64,000 nucleotides of DNA, taken from assembly GCF_009908165.1 (NCBI RefSeq), contig NZ_JAAAUC010000011.1, positions 114,409-178,408 of the forward strand, in the 5' to 3' direction. A model generated the notes under the pieces. That model was given only the letters and a program-made list of their open reading frames with translations. It had not been told where the DNA came from and did no database searches. Source of the stretch: Frigidibacter albus (GTDB taxonomy: Bacteria > Pseudomonadota > Alphaproteobacteria > Rhodobacterales > Rhodobacteraceae). Numbering within the stretch: position 1 is the first letter of the stretch; each line of letters opens with the position of its first letter. Both the position numbers and the translations under genes were made by a program. Positions 16,874 through 25,746 of the stretch are shown in pieces.

Positions 16874-17587
16874 CTACAGCGCCTTGCCAAGGTTCAGCCG
16901 CGCCGCCAGCGCCTCTGCCGCTTCCTTGCGCTCGGAGTAGCGGTTCACCAGCTCGCCGGCGCGGTCGCGGGTCAAGAGGGTGAACTTCACCAGCTCTTCC
17001 ATCACATCCACGATCCTATCGTAATAGGGCGAGGGGCGCATGCGGTCATCCTCCCCGAACTCCTGATAGGCCTTGGCGACAGAGGACTGGTTGGGAATGG
17101 TGATCAGCCGCATCCAGCGCCCCAGCAGCCGCATCTGGTTGACCGCATTGAAGCTTTGCGAGCCGCCCGAGACCTGCATCACCGCCAGCGTCTTGCCTTG
17201 CGTCGGGCGCACGGCGCCAAGTGACAGCGGAATCCAGTCGATCTGGGTCTTCATCACGCCGGTCATCGCGCCGTGGCGTTCGGGTGAGGACCAGACCATC
17301 CCCTCGCACCACATCACCGCCTCGCGCAGTTCCTCGACCTTGGTGAGGTCGGCGCCGGGGTCATCGACCAGCGGCAGGCCGGCAGGGTTGAAGAAGCGCA
17401 CCTCGGCGCCGAGGCGGGTGAGGATGCGGCCGGCCTCCTCGGCCGTCAGACGACTGAAGCTGCGGGGGCGGAGCGAGCCGTAGAGCAGCAGGATGCGCGG
17501 GGGGTGGGTGGAGAGTTTGGGGGTCAGCAGCGCCTCGCGGTCGATGCCGGGGAGGAGATGGGCGTCGAGCTGGGGGGTGTCGGTCAT
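16874..17587 (-). CDS. arsH: Arsenical resistance protein ArsH (NADPH-FMN oxidoreductase)
   Basis: A 237-residue flavodoxin-fold flavoprotein that oxidises trivalent organoarsenicals and reduces quinones or azo compounds. ArsH hallmarks are [28 protein letters not shown] with the FMN phosphate loop, [22 protein letters not shown], and [21 protein letters not shown]. The ATG at 17587 has gga upstream and gives the family length. No arsR, arsB or arsC accompanies it here. The only possibly related remnant is the broken permease-thioredoxin locus at 37.4-38.2 kb. Confidence 0.93.
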   Translation of the reverse strand: MTDTPQLDAHLLPGIDREALLTPKLSTHPPRILLLYGSLRPRSFSRLTAEEAGRILTRLGAEVRFFNPAGLPLVDDPGADLTKVEELREAVMWCEGMVWSSPERHGAMTGVMKTQIDWIPLSLGAVRPTQGKTLAVMQVSGGSQSFNAVNQMRLLGRWMRLITIPNQSSVAKAYQEFGEDDRMRPSPYYDRIVDVMEELVKFTLLTRDRAGELVNRYSERKEAAEALAARLNLGKAL

Positions 17588-17718
17588 GGGGTGTCCTTCG
17601 TTGCGGGAAGGATAGGGCGGGGGGATTGGGGGCTGCAAGGGGGCGGGGTCATGGAAGGGGCGGGTCAGGGCGTCTGCTCTGAACCTCGTTCGGTGCTACG
17701 GCGGTAAAGGGCGCTGCC

Positions 17719-17793
17719 CAGAATTTCGGCCGTCGACGAAATTCTGATGTGACCGCCCTCCGGGGGCGGGCACATGTGCCCACCCGGGCGGTC
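17719..17793. repeat. Compound palindromes in arsH-GTPase intergenic region
   Basis: CAGAATTTCG (17719-17728) is reverse-complemented at 17737-17746. Next, gaccgccc at 17751-17758 pairs with gggcggtc at 17786-17793 and encloses the perfect palindrome GGGCACATGTGCCC. A further tcagaatttgg follows at about 17799-17809. The whole 406-bp gap between arsH and the GTPase has no other recognisable gene. It probably holds the divergent promoters, and the palindromes could be operator or terminator structures. Confidence 0.5.
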
Positions 17794-17993
17794 CCCTCAG
17801 AATTTGGCACCCTTCGGTCCAGGTCGCACCCCCCTTGCCCTGCGGCTTGCGCCTTCGGGCAACCGACGCGGGTGACTTGCCACCGGCAAGTCACCTGATC
17901 GCGCCGGGAACAGTCCCTCCCGATCCCGCTTGCGGCTGGAACGACGGGGCGCATACTGGCGTTGGGCCCTGTTGCCCGCCCCGGAGGTGCCTG

Positions 17994-19103
17994 TTGAGAT
18001 ATCGGTTCGAACGCCTGTGGCGACAGCTCTCGGCCCCCTCTGCCCCGACAGAGCTGCCGCCCGAGCTGACCACCGAGATGACCGGGCGGCCGCTGCCGGT
18101 GATCTGGCTGCTGGGCAAGACCGGCGCGGGCAAGTCCACGCTGGTGCGGGCGCTGACCGGCCTGCCCGAGGTGGTGGTCGGCAACGGCTTTGCCCCCTGC
18201 ACCCGCGCCTCGATGCAGTTCGATTTTCCGCAGGCCCATCCGCTGATGCGCTTCCTGGATACGCGCGGTCTGGGTGAGGCGGGCTATGACCCGGCCGATG
18301 ATCTGGCGCTGTGCCAAAGGGCCTCGCATCTGATTCTTGTGGTCGCCCGGCTCGATGACCCGGTGCAGGGCGAGGTGGCCGATATGCTGGCCACGCTGCG
18401 CCGGCGGCAGGGCAAGCTCAGCGCATTGGTGGTGCATACCGGCGCCGACCTGCTGGGGGATGCGCAGGAACGATTTCGCGCCCGCGCCCGCACGCAGGCG
18501 CTGTTCGACAAGGCAGCGGGGGCGCCGCTGCGGCAGGTGGAGTTGTCGCTGCCGAACGTGGACCCGATCCCGGCCGAGGCGGTGCAGCCCCTCACCGCCT
18601 TGCTGGACGAGATGATGCCCGAGGTGGCGCTGGCCCTCGCGCGCGAGGAGTACCGGGCCGGGGAGCCGGCGCGCTGGGCCACCAACCGGGCCGAGGTGCT
18701 GTGGTATGCTGGTGCCGCTGGCACCGCAGACGTGGCGCCGGTGGTGGGCGCCGTCGCGGTGCCCGGGGTGCAGGCGGCGATGCTGCGGGCGCTGGCGGCG
18801 CGCTATGGCGTGGAATGGACGCGGGCGCGGTTCTACGAGTTCGCCGCCGCACTTGGGACCGGCGCGGCGCTGCGCTATGGCGCCAGCTATGGGCTGCGGC
18901 AGCTGGCCAAGCTGATCCCGGTCTTTGGCCAGACGGCGGGGGCGGCCGCCGCCGGCACGATCAGCTTTGCCGCCACCTATGCGCTTGGCCGCGCGGCGGC
19001 TGCCTATCTGCACGGAATCAGCGAGGGGCAGGCGGTGACGCCGGGGACCATCCGCACGCTTTACAAGGGCGCGCTGGCTCAGGGCCGCCATGACGCTTCC
19101 TGA
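17994..19103 (+). CDS. GTPase with C-terminal DUF697 membrane-associated domain
   Basis: A 369-residue P-loop GTPase. G1 is GKTGAGKS at 41-48, the G2 Thr is probably in CTRAS, and G3 is DTRG at 89-92. The position of the NKxD base-recognition motif reads TGAD at 149-152, so nucleotide specificity may be relaxed. From about residue 240 the protein becomes hydrophobic and Ala/Gly-rich (VAPVVGAVAVPGVQAAMLRALAARYGVEW, then GLRQLAKLIPVFGQ), matching DUF697. The start is a TTG at 17994 with an ideal GGAGGT five bases upstream; no good ATG is available. It overlaps the next GTPase gene by 14 bp. Confidence 0.8.
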   Translation: MRYRFERLWRQLSAPSAPTELPPELTTEMTGRPLPVIWLLGKTGAGKSTLVRALTGLPEVVVGNGFAPCTRASMQFDFPQAHPLMRFLDTRGLGEAGYDPADDLALCQRASHLILVVARLDDPVQGEVADMLATLRRRQGKLSALVVHTGADLLGDAQERFRARARTQALFDKAAGAPLRQVELSLPNVDPIPAEAVQPLTALLDEMMPEVALALAREEYRAGEPARWATNRAEVLWYAGAAGTADVAPVVGAVAVPGVQAAMLRALAARYGVEWTRARFYEFAAALGTGAALRYGASYGLRQLAKLIPVFGQTAGAAAAGTISFAATYALGRAAAAYLHGISEGQAVTPGTIRTLYKGALAQGRHDAS

Positions 19104-20649
19104 CCGGATCCGCCGCGCGCTGCTGCGATGGGACCGGCTGCTGGTGATCGCCACGTTGGCGCTGCCGATTGCCGTGACCAGCCTGCTGGGGTTCTTGTGG
19201 CTGGGCCAGCAAGGATACCTGCTGCATTTCGTCGGCGTGGCGGGCGTGTTCGGCGGCACCGTCACGCTGCTGCGGTGGATTGCACGGCGCCGCCGCCGCG
19301 CTCCGGTGACGGTGGGTGATCTGGCCGCCGACATGGCGGTCAGCGCCAATCCCGACTGGCTGCCACAAGAGGCCGCCGCCTTCGACCGCGCCCGGCGCAA
19401 GATCGAGGCCACCACCGCCACCGCCCAGCCATGGGAGGCGCTGCCGGACCTTGCGCTTGGCATCGTCGATGAGGTGGCGAAGGGCTTTGGCAGCCGCACC
19501 GCGCTCGACTTCACCCTGCCCGAGGCGCTGCTGCTGATCGAGCGCAGCGTGACCCGCTACCGCGCCCGGCTGCGCGCGCATGTGCCCTTTGCCGACACCG
19601 TGTCCTTGCAGACGCTGCACTGGCTGTGGCGCAACCGGGGCAACCTGTCTTCGGTGTCCAAAGCCGGTTGGTATGGCTACCGGGCGCTGCGGGTGATGCT
19701 GAACCCGGCGGTGGGCATCGCGCGTGAGGTGGAGCTGATCGTGTCGGGCGGCAATTCCGACTGGCTGAGCGATCAGATGATGGGGGTGCTGCAGGCGATC
19801 TTGCTGGAGGAGGTCGCCTATTCCGCGGTGGAGCTGTATTCCGGACGGCTGCGGTTCTCGGACGCGGAACTTCTGGCGATTGAACTGGAGCAGACCGAGG
19901 CCGACCAGGGCCGCATGGCCGAGGCGGATACCCCGCTGCGGGTGGTGTTCGTCGGCCAGATCAGCGCCGGGAAATCGACGCTGATCAATGCGCTGCTGGG
20001 GGATGACCGGGCCGAGACCGACATGGCCCCCACGACGCCGGGGCTGGTGACCTACGAGGCCGCGATCGGCGGCGTGCCCTGCCACTGGATCGACAGCCAA
20101 GGTATCGACGGATCGGCGGGCAGTCTGGAGGCGCTGCTGGCAGAGCTGCGCGAGGCGGACCTGATCGTCTGGGTGCTGCGCGCCAACCGCCCCGGGCGCG
20201 CTGCCGATCTGGAGCTGCTGCAGCGGTTCGAGGCGAGCTTTGCCGCCGAACCCGCGCGGCGGCGGCCCGAGATCATCGCGGTGGCCAGCTGCATCGACCA
20301 GCTGGCACCCGGCTGGCCCTACCCGGAAAACCGCCTGCCGGCCGAGTTGCAGCAGGTCTTTGCCGGGGCGGTGGCCGCCATCGCGGGGGACATGGGGGGC
20401 CTGAAGCCGCTGCCCGTCTGCGCGGTCAGCCCCGAGTGGAATATCGAGCCGCTGCGGACCGAGATGGAGGCGGGCCTTGGCCATGCCTTGCTGGTCCAGC
20501 GCAACCGGCGGCGGATGGCGGCGGGGCGAGGCAGCCGGTCGGTCAAGGAGGCGGCACGCAGCACCCGCGGGGTGCTGCAAGGCGCGGGCCGGCTTGGCAG
20601 CCGGCTGGCGCGGCGGGCATTCACCAGCAGCAAGACGCCGCCGGAGTAG
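19090..20649 (+). CDS. Membrane-anchored GTPase, second of a tandem pair
   Basis: A 519-residue protein. Two N-terminal membrane segments (about 17-38 and 42-62) are followed by a basic RRRRR stretch, a helical region, and a late GTPase domain. That domain has G1 GQISAGKS at 289-296, Thr in APTTPG, G3 DSQG at 335-338 and SCID at 400-403 where NKxD is expected. The layout resembles bacterial dynamin-like or YcjX/Era-like GTPases, but I cannot place it in a named family. It is translationally coupled to the DUF697 GTPase upstream, so the two proteins probably work as a complex at the inner membrane. Confidence 0.75.
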   Translation: MTLPDRIRRALLRWDRLLVIATLALPIAVTSLLGFLWLGQQGYLLHFVGVAGVFGGTVTLLRWIARRRRRAPVTVGDLAADMAVSANPDWLPQEAAAFDRARRKIEATTATAQPWEALPDLALGIVDEVAKGFGSRTALDFTLPEALLLIERSVTRYRARLRAHVPFADTVSLQTLHWLWRNRGNLSSVSKAGWYGYRALRVMLNPAVGIAREVELIVSGGNSDWLSDQMMGVLQAILLEEVAYSAVELYSGRLRFSDAELLAIELEQTEADQGRMAEADTPLRVVFVGQISAGKSTLINALLGDDRAETDMAPTTPGLVTYEAAIGGVPCHWIDSQGIDGSAGSLEALLAELREADLIVWVLRANRPGRAADLELLQRFEASFAAEPARRRPEIIAVASCIDQLAPGWPYPENRLPAELQQVFAGAVAAIAGDMGGLKPLPVCAVSPEWNIEPLRTEMEAGLGHALLVQRNRRRMAAGRGSRSVKEAARSTRGVLQGAGRLGSRLARRAFTSSKTPPE

Positions 20650-20650
20650 G

Positions 20651-21529
20651 TTACGCCGCCACCCTCTGCGGCTCCTTCCCTTCGATCAGCATGAGCCCCA
20701 CGCCAGACAGCACCAGCGCGCCGCCGATCAGTTGTGGGGGCGACAGCACCTCGCCCAGAAACAGCACCCCGCCAAGCACCGAGAACACCGGCAGCAACAG
20801 CAGGAACGGCGCCACCCGCCCGACCTCGTGCCGCACCAGCAGCGAGTTCCACAGGTAATAGCCAAGCGCGGTCATGATCAGCCCCAGATAGGCGACCGCC
20901 GCCCAGACATCGGGCCCGGCCCCGGCGATGGCGGCGGCCTGCCCGTCCTCGAACAGCAGCGAGGCCAGGAACAGTTGCGGCGTCGCCAGCACCGCGACCC
21001 AGGCGGTGATGACCCGCCCGCTGATGCCGCGCAGCTTGCGGATCATCACCTGCCCAAGCGCCCAGGAAAAGGCGCCGCCCATCATCATCGCCAGCGCCGC
21101 CCAGGCCCCGTCAAAGCGGATATTGCCGGCGATGAAGGCCACCCCGGCAAAGGCCAGCGCGATGCCGACCCAGTGGCGCGGCTTCGGCCTCTCGCCCAGC
21201 AGCAGCGCACCCAGCAGCACCAGGAACGGCACCTCCAGCTGGATCACCAGCGCGGCGATGCCCGCCGACAGCCGATGCACGCCGCTGAAGGTGAGGGAAT
21301 ACTGGATCGTGGCGCCGATCAGCGACACCGCCAGCAACCAGGGCAGGTTGCCCCGCCCCGGGCTGCGCAGGAAGACCGCCATGACCGCCGCCGTCACCGC
21401 AAAGCGGAAGGCCTGCAGCAGGATCGGCGGAAAATGCTCGGTCGCGCCCTTGGCGACGACAAATCCCATGCCCCAGATCAGCGCCACCAGCACCGCGCGG
21501 GCAATGTCGGCGGGCGGAAGGCGGGTCAT
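20651..21529 (-). CDS. EamA/DMT family transporter
   Basis: A 292-residue protein with ten predicted membrane helices in two EamA repeats. The first begins ARAVLVALIWGMGFVVAKGATEHFPP, the standard family start. It is the last gene of the ectoine operon, its ATG overlapping the doeB stop (ATGA), and its stop lies one base from the convergent GTPase stop. It could export a pathway intermediate such as diaminobutyrate or an amino acid. The substrate is unknown. Confidence 0.85.
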   Translation of the reverse strand: MTRLPPADIARAVLVALIWGMGFVVAKGATEHFPPILLQAFRFAVTAAVMAVFLRSPGRGNLPWLLAVSLIGATIQYSLTFSGVHRLSAGIAALVIQLEVPFLVLLGALLLGERPKPRHWVGIALAFAGVAFIAGNIRFDGAWAALAMMMGGAFSWALGQVMIRKLRGISGRVITAWVAVLATPQLFLASLLFEDGQAAAIAGAGPDVWAAVAYLGLIMTALGYYLWNSLLVRHEVGRVAPFLLLLPVFSVLGGVLFLGEVLSPPQLIGGALVLSGVGLMLIEGKEPQRVAA

Positions 21530-22539
21530 GCCCCCTCGATCTCCACCGCGACCACGGCGACGCAATCGCCGGGCTTGACCAGCCCCGGGAAATGCCGGGC
21601 GGTGAAGAGGCCCGCCCGGCTTGTGCAAAGCTCTCGTGGCGGCAGGCCGGTGCGCCCGGTCGGCCAGATCCGGGCAATGGGCTGGCCCGCCTCCACCCGG
21701 TCGCCCAGATCGGCAAGAAACTGGATCAGCCCGGCATCCTCGGCGAAGGTGAAGCAATCGGCATCGGGCATATCCAGCCATTGCGTCGGCTGCGGCGCCA
21801 CCTCGCCCTGCATCACGCCCGCGGCGATCAGCAGGTTGCGCGCGCCGCGGATGGCGATGGTGGCGGTGCGCCCGCAGGCGGTGCCGCCGCCGCCAAGTTC
21901 CGTGGTCACGAACAACTTGCCCATCTCCTCGGCGGCGGTGTCGTACATGCCCACCGCGTCGATCTCCAGCATCTTCACACTGTAGGGCGCGCCGAAGGCC
22001 CGCACCAGATCGAAGGCGCGGTCCTGCTGCATCTTGTCGGCCAGCACATGCGCGGCGCAGAAGGGCAGGAAATCCAGTGTCTTGCCGCCTGAATGGAAAT
22101 CCAGCACCACATCGGCCATCGGCAGCAACACGCGCTGGAAGTAGTCGGCGATCTTTTCCGTAACCGTGCCATCCGGGCGGCCCGGAAAGCTGCGGTTCAG
22201 GTTGCCCCGGTCGATGGGCGAGGTGCGGGTGCCCGCGCCGAAGGCTGGCTGGTTCATCGCCGGGATGATGATGACGCGGCCCGTCACCTCCTCGGGGCGC
22301 AGGCTGTGCGCGAGGTCGAAGAGCGCGATCGGCCCCTCATATTCATCGCCATGATTGCCCCCGGTCAGCAGGGCGGTCGGCCCGATGCCATTGCGCACCA
22401 CCGTCACCGGGATCATCACCGAGCCCCAGGCCGCATCGTCGCGGCTGTAGGGCAGGCGGAGGAAGCCATGGCTCACCCCCTCCGCATCGAAATCCACCGT
22501 CGCCGAAATCGGCGACGGGCGCACCATCTGCTGCAGCAT
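21526..22539 (-). CDS. doeB: N-acetyl-L-2,4-diaminobutyrate deacetylase DoeB (EutE)
   Basis: A 337-residue zinc hydrolase of the succinylglutamate desuccinylase/aspartoacylase family that removes acetate from N-alpha-acetyl-diaminobutyrate, the product of ectoine ring opening by DoeA. Zinc-binding GGNHGDEYEG supplies His and Glu, and DFHSGG supplies the second His. FVTTELGGGGTACG and a C-terminal beta domain complete the family pattern. It begins four bases after the doeA stop, in the order found in other proteobacterial ectoine clusters. Confidence 0.92.
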   Translation of the reverse strand: MLQQMVRPSPISATVDFDAEGVSHGFLRLPYSRDDAAWGSVMIPVTVVRNGIGPTALLTGGNHGDEYEGPIALFDLAHSLRPEEVTGRVIIIPAMNQPAFGAGTRTSPIDRGNLNRSFPGRPDGTVTEKIADYFQRVLLPMADVVLDFHSGGKTLDFLPFCAAHVLADKMQQDRAFDLVRAFGAPYSVKMLEIDAVGMYDTAAEEMGKLFVTTELGGGGTACGRTATIAIRGARNLLIAAGVMQGEVAPQPTQWLDMPDADCFTFAEDAGLIQFLADLGDRVEAGQPIARIWPTGRTGLPPRELCTSRAGLFTARHFPGLVKPGDCVAVVAVEIEGA

Positions 22540-22543
22540 CGGG

Positions 22544-23725
22544 TCAGTCCTTCACGAACAGCTTGCGCGGCACATCGGCAAAGCACTCGACCCCGGTTTC
22601 GGTGATCAGGATGCTTTCGGTGATCTCCAGCCCCATGTCTTCCAGCCACAGGCCGGTCATGAAGTGGAAGGTCATCCCCGGCTCCAGCACCGTCTTGTCG
22701 CCCGGCCGCAGGCTCATGGTGCGTTCGCCCCAGTCGGGCGGATAGCTGAGCCCGATGCCATAGCCGGTGCGGTTGTCCTTGAGGATCCCGTATTTCGCCA
22801 GCACGGCAAAGAAGGCATTGGCGATATCCTCGCAGGTATTCCCCGGTTTCGCGGCGGCAAGGCCGGCCTCCATCCCCTCCAGCGTCGCCTGTTCGGCATC
22901 GAGGAAGGCCTGCGTCGGCTTGCCCAGGAACACGGTGCGCGACAGCGGCACATGGTAGCGGTTGTAGCAGCCGGCGATTTCAAAGAACGTGCCCATGCCG
23001 CTTTGCATCGGCTTGTCATCCCAGGTCAGATGCGGGGCCGAGGCATCGCGGCCCGAAGGCAGCAGCGGCACGATGGCGGGGTAGTCGCCGCCGATGCCGT
23101 CGACGCCGCGGGTGCCCGCGTCATAGATCTCGGCTACCAGATCGCATTTGCGCATGCCGACCTCGACCTTGTCGAAGATGCGCTGGTGCATGCCTTCGAC
23201 AATGCGGGCGGCGTTGCGCATATAGGCGATTTCCTGCGGCGACTTCACCGCGCGCTGCCAGTTCACCAGCGCCGTACAGTCGCTGAATCTGGCGTTCGGC
23301 AGGCCCTTCATGAGCGCGGCGAAGGCGGCGGCGGTGAACCAGTAATTGTCCATCTCCACCCCGATGCGCAGCTTGCCCCAGCCACGATCCGTCAGGATCT
23401 GGCTGAGCAGGTCCATCGGGTGCCGCTCGGTGCTCTGCACGTAATGGTCGGGGTAGCCGACGATGTTGTCGTGCTTGAGGTAAGCCGTCAGCTTCGCGCC
23501 ATTGGCATCCTGCCCGCGGCCATACCACACCGGCTCGCCGGTCGGCGGCACCACCACGCATTGATGCACGTAGAAGGACCAGCCGTCATAGCCGGTCAGC
23601 CAGTTCATGTTGGACGGGTCGGTGATGATCAGCAGATCTACCCCCTTTGCCGCCATAGCCGCGCGGGTCTTGTCCAGCCGCGCGGCATATTCCGCCCGGT
23701 CGAACTTCAACGCAACCTCACCCAT
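22544..23725 (-). CDS. doeA: Ectoine hydrolase DoeA (EutD)
   Basis: A 393-residue M24-fold enzyme that hydrolyses the ectoine ring to N-acetyl-diaminobutyrate. Its length is close to the roughly 400 residues of Halomonas DoeA. Typical blocks are ITDPSNMNWLTGYDGWSFYVHQ near the start and PMQSGMGTFFEIAGCYNRYHVPLSRT and VLEPGMTFHFMTGLWLEDMGLEITESILIT later. A strong aaggag site lies six bases before the ATG. The identification rests on family resemblance together with doeB, eutABC and the Ehu importer around it. Confidence 0.93.
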   Translation of the reverse strand: MGEVALKFDRAEYAARLDKTRAAMAAKGVDLLIITDPSNMNWLTGYDGWSFYVHQCVVVPPTGEPVWYGRGQDANGAKLTAYLKHDNIVGYPDHYVQSTERHPMDLLSQILTDRGWGKLRIGVEMDNYWFTAAAFAALMKGLPNARFSDCTALVNWQRAVKSPQEIAYMRNAARIVEGMHQRIFDKVEVGMRKCDLVAEIYDAGTRGVDGIGGDYPAIVPLLPSGRDASAPHLTWDDKPMQSGMGTFFEIAGCYNRYHVPLSRTVFLGKPTQAFLDAEQATLEGMEAGLAAAKPGNTCEDIANAFFAVLAKYGILKDNRTGYGIGLSYPPDWGERTMSLRPGDKTVLEPGMTFHFMTGLWLEDMGLEITESILITETGVECFADVPRKLFVKD

Positions 23726-23755
23726 CTTTGTCTCCTTTGGGGCACGTGGCCCGGT

Positions 23756-24742
23756 TCACACCTTGAAACTTTGTCCTGCGCCAACAGCGCGGGCGCGGGT
23801 CAGCGCCAGTGCGGCGATGGCGGTATCCTGAATGCCGGTGCCGGTGAGGTCGGCGAGGGTGATCTGGGCCTGATCGCTGCGCCCCGGCACCAGCCCCGCC
23901 ACCACCTGTCCCAGTTCGGGGTATCCCGCCCCCGCCTGCGCGAGGCCCGTGGCGATGGCATGGTGCAACTCCCCCAGCCGTTCCGTCTGCGACAGCCGGT
24001 CCGCGACATAGCGGGCGCGGGCGATCAGCGCCGGGTCCAGCTCATTCTTGTGCTCGGCATCCGAGCCCATCGCGGTGATGTGCTGGCCGGCAGTCACGGC
24101 GCCCGAGGGCAGGATCGGGGCGGTCGCCGGCGTCGTGGTCACGATCACATCCGCGCCCGTCACCGCCTCGGCCACCGATGCGGCCACCGTCACCGGGAAC
24201 CCAAGCTGCAGCCGCGCCGCGAGTGCCGCCGCCTTGGCGCTGTCCCGCGCCCAGATCCGCGCGCCGGTCAGCGGCCGCACCAGCGCCAGCGCCCGCAGCT
24301 GCATCTCCGCCTGCATCCCGGCGCCGAGGATGGCGGCGGTGCGCGCATCCGCCCGCGCCAGATGCTTCGCCGCGACCGCCCCCGCCGCGGCGGTGCGCAC
24401 GTCGGTCAGATAGCCATTGTCCAGCAGCAGCGCCTGCACGAGGCCGGTGCGGGCCGACAGCACCACCATCATGCCATTGGTGGAGGGCAGGCCAAGCGCG
24501 GGGTTGCCGAAGAAACCGGGGCTGATCTTGATGGCGAAACTGTCGATGCCCGACACATAGGCGGTCTTCACATCGACCTCGCCGCGGTGCTCGGGGATAT
24601 CCAGCCGCAGGATCGGCGGCATCGCCACCGCCTGCGTCGCCAGCGCGGCGAAGGCGGATTCAATGCAGTCCACCGCAGCCATGTCCAGCGGCACCAGAGT
24701 GCGCAGGTCGGCCTCGGTCAGCAGCAGGATCGGATCCCTCAT
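23756..24742 (-). CDS. eutC: Ornithine cyclodeaminase/mu-crystallin family protein EutC
   Basis: A 328-residue NAD-dependent enzyme of the ornithine cyclodeaminase family. The nucleotide-binding motif is AILGAGMQAEMQLRAL, and the substrate part has KISPGFFGNPALGLPSTNGMMVVL. In ectoine clusters EutA, EutB and EutC are thought to convert 5-hydroxyectoine to ectoine, though the exact step of each is not settled. The ATG overlaps the eutB stop (ATGA); an upstream extension in the same frame only runs antiparallel to eutB and lacks homology. Confidence 0.88.
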   Translation of the reverse strand: MRDPILLLTEADLRTLVPLDMAAVDCIESAFAALATQAVAMPPILRLDIPEHRGEVDVKTAYVSGIDSFAIKISPGFFGNPALGLPSTNGMMVVLSARTGLVQALLLDNGYLTDVRTAAAGAVAAKHLARADARTAAILGAGMQAEMQLRALALVRPLTGARIWARDSAKAAALAARLQLGFPVTVAASVAEAVTGADVIVTTTPATAPILPSGAVTAGQHITAMGSDAEHKNELDPALIARARYVADRLSQTERLGELHHAIATGLAQAGAGYPELGQVVAGLVPGRSDQAQITLADLTGTGIQDTAIAALALTRARAVGAGQSFKV

Positions 24743-25746
24743 CCCTGAGCCCCCAACCCATCGGCCCCGTTCATCACCCGCAGATGCAGGTCCATATCCA
24801 CATTGCCGCCCGACAGGATCACCGCCACCGGACCCTGCGCCGAGACCTTCCCGGCGAGGATCGCGCCGATGCCCACCGCCGCCCCGCCCTCGATCACCTG
24901 CCGAGCATGGCGGTAGGCGTGGCGCATCCCGGCGGCGATTTCCGCCTCGGTCAGCAGCACCACATCGTCCAGCAGCGCCTGGCACATGGCAAAGGTCAGC
25001 CGGTTCTGCAGCCCGATGCCGCCGCCGAGCGAATCCGCAAGGCTTGCCTCCTCGGCCACTTCCACCGGTCGGCCGCCGGCAAGGCTGGCCGCCATCGCCG
25101 CGCCCCGCTCCATCGTGATCCCGATCACCCGCACCTCGGGGCGCAGGCCCTTCACGGCCGCCGCGACCCCGGCTGCAAGCCCGCCGCCCGACAGTGGCAC
25201 CAGCACCGTCGCCACATCCGGCAGGTCCTGCGCAATCTCCAGCCCCAGCGTGCCTTGCCCGGCGATCACGGCGGCATCGTCGAAGGGCGGCACCTCGGCC
25301 AGCCCGTCCATCGCCACGGCGCGGGCCACTTCGATCATCGCCTGATCCTGACTGATCCCGACAATCCGCACCTCGGCCCCCAGATCGCGGATCGCGGCGA
25401 TCTTGTTGGCCGGCACCAGCCGCGACAGGCAGACCACCGCCCGCACCCCCTGCGCCCGCGCCGCATGGGCCAGCGCGCGGCCATGATTGCCGGTGGAGGC
25501 GGTGATGACCCCGCGCGCCAGCGCCTCGGGCGGCAGCGACAGCAGCGCATTGGTCGCGCCGCGCAGCTTGAAGGCGCCGGTCGCCTGCTGGTGTTCCATC
25601 TTCAGCCAGACCGGCACCCCAAGCAGCGCCGAGAGATGCGCATCCTGCTCCATCGGCGTGCGGCGCAGATGCGGGGCGATGCGCGCCGCGGCGGCGCGGA
25701 TCTGGTCCAGCGTTACCGCCGCCGGGAGCCGGGGCAGGGCGGTCAC
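24739..25746 (-). CDS. eutB: Threonine dehydratase-like PLP enzyme EutB
   Basis: A 335-residue fold-type II PLP enzyme. The Schiff-base Lys is in GAFKLRGA near residue 60. The phosphate-binding loop is LSGGGL, and STGNHGRALAHAA binds the carboxylate. It is thought to act as a dehydratase on hydroxyectoine or a derivative. It starts at a GTG that overlaps the eutA stop (GTGA). Confidence 0.88.
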   Translation of the reverse strand: MTALPRLPAAVTLDQIRAAAARIAPHLRRTPMEQDAHLSALLGVPVWLKMEHQQATGAFKLRGATNALLSLPPEALARGVITASTGNHGRALAHAARAQGVRAVVCLSRLVPANKIAAIRDLGAEVRIVGISQDQAMIEVARAVAMDGLAEVPPFDDAAVIAGQGTLGLEIAQDLPDVATVLVPLSGGGLAAGVAAAVKGLRPEVRVIGITMERGAAMAASLAGGRPVEVAEEASLADSLGGGIGLQNRLTFAMCQALLDDVVLLTEAEIAAGMRHAYRHARQVIEGGAAVGIGAILAGKVSAQGPVAVILSGGNVDMDLHLRVMNGADGLGAQG

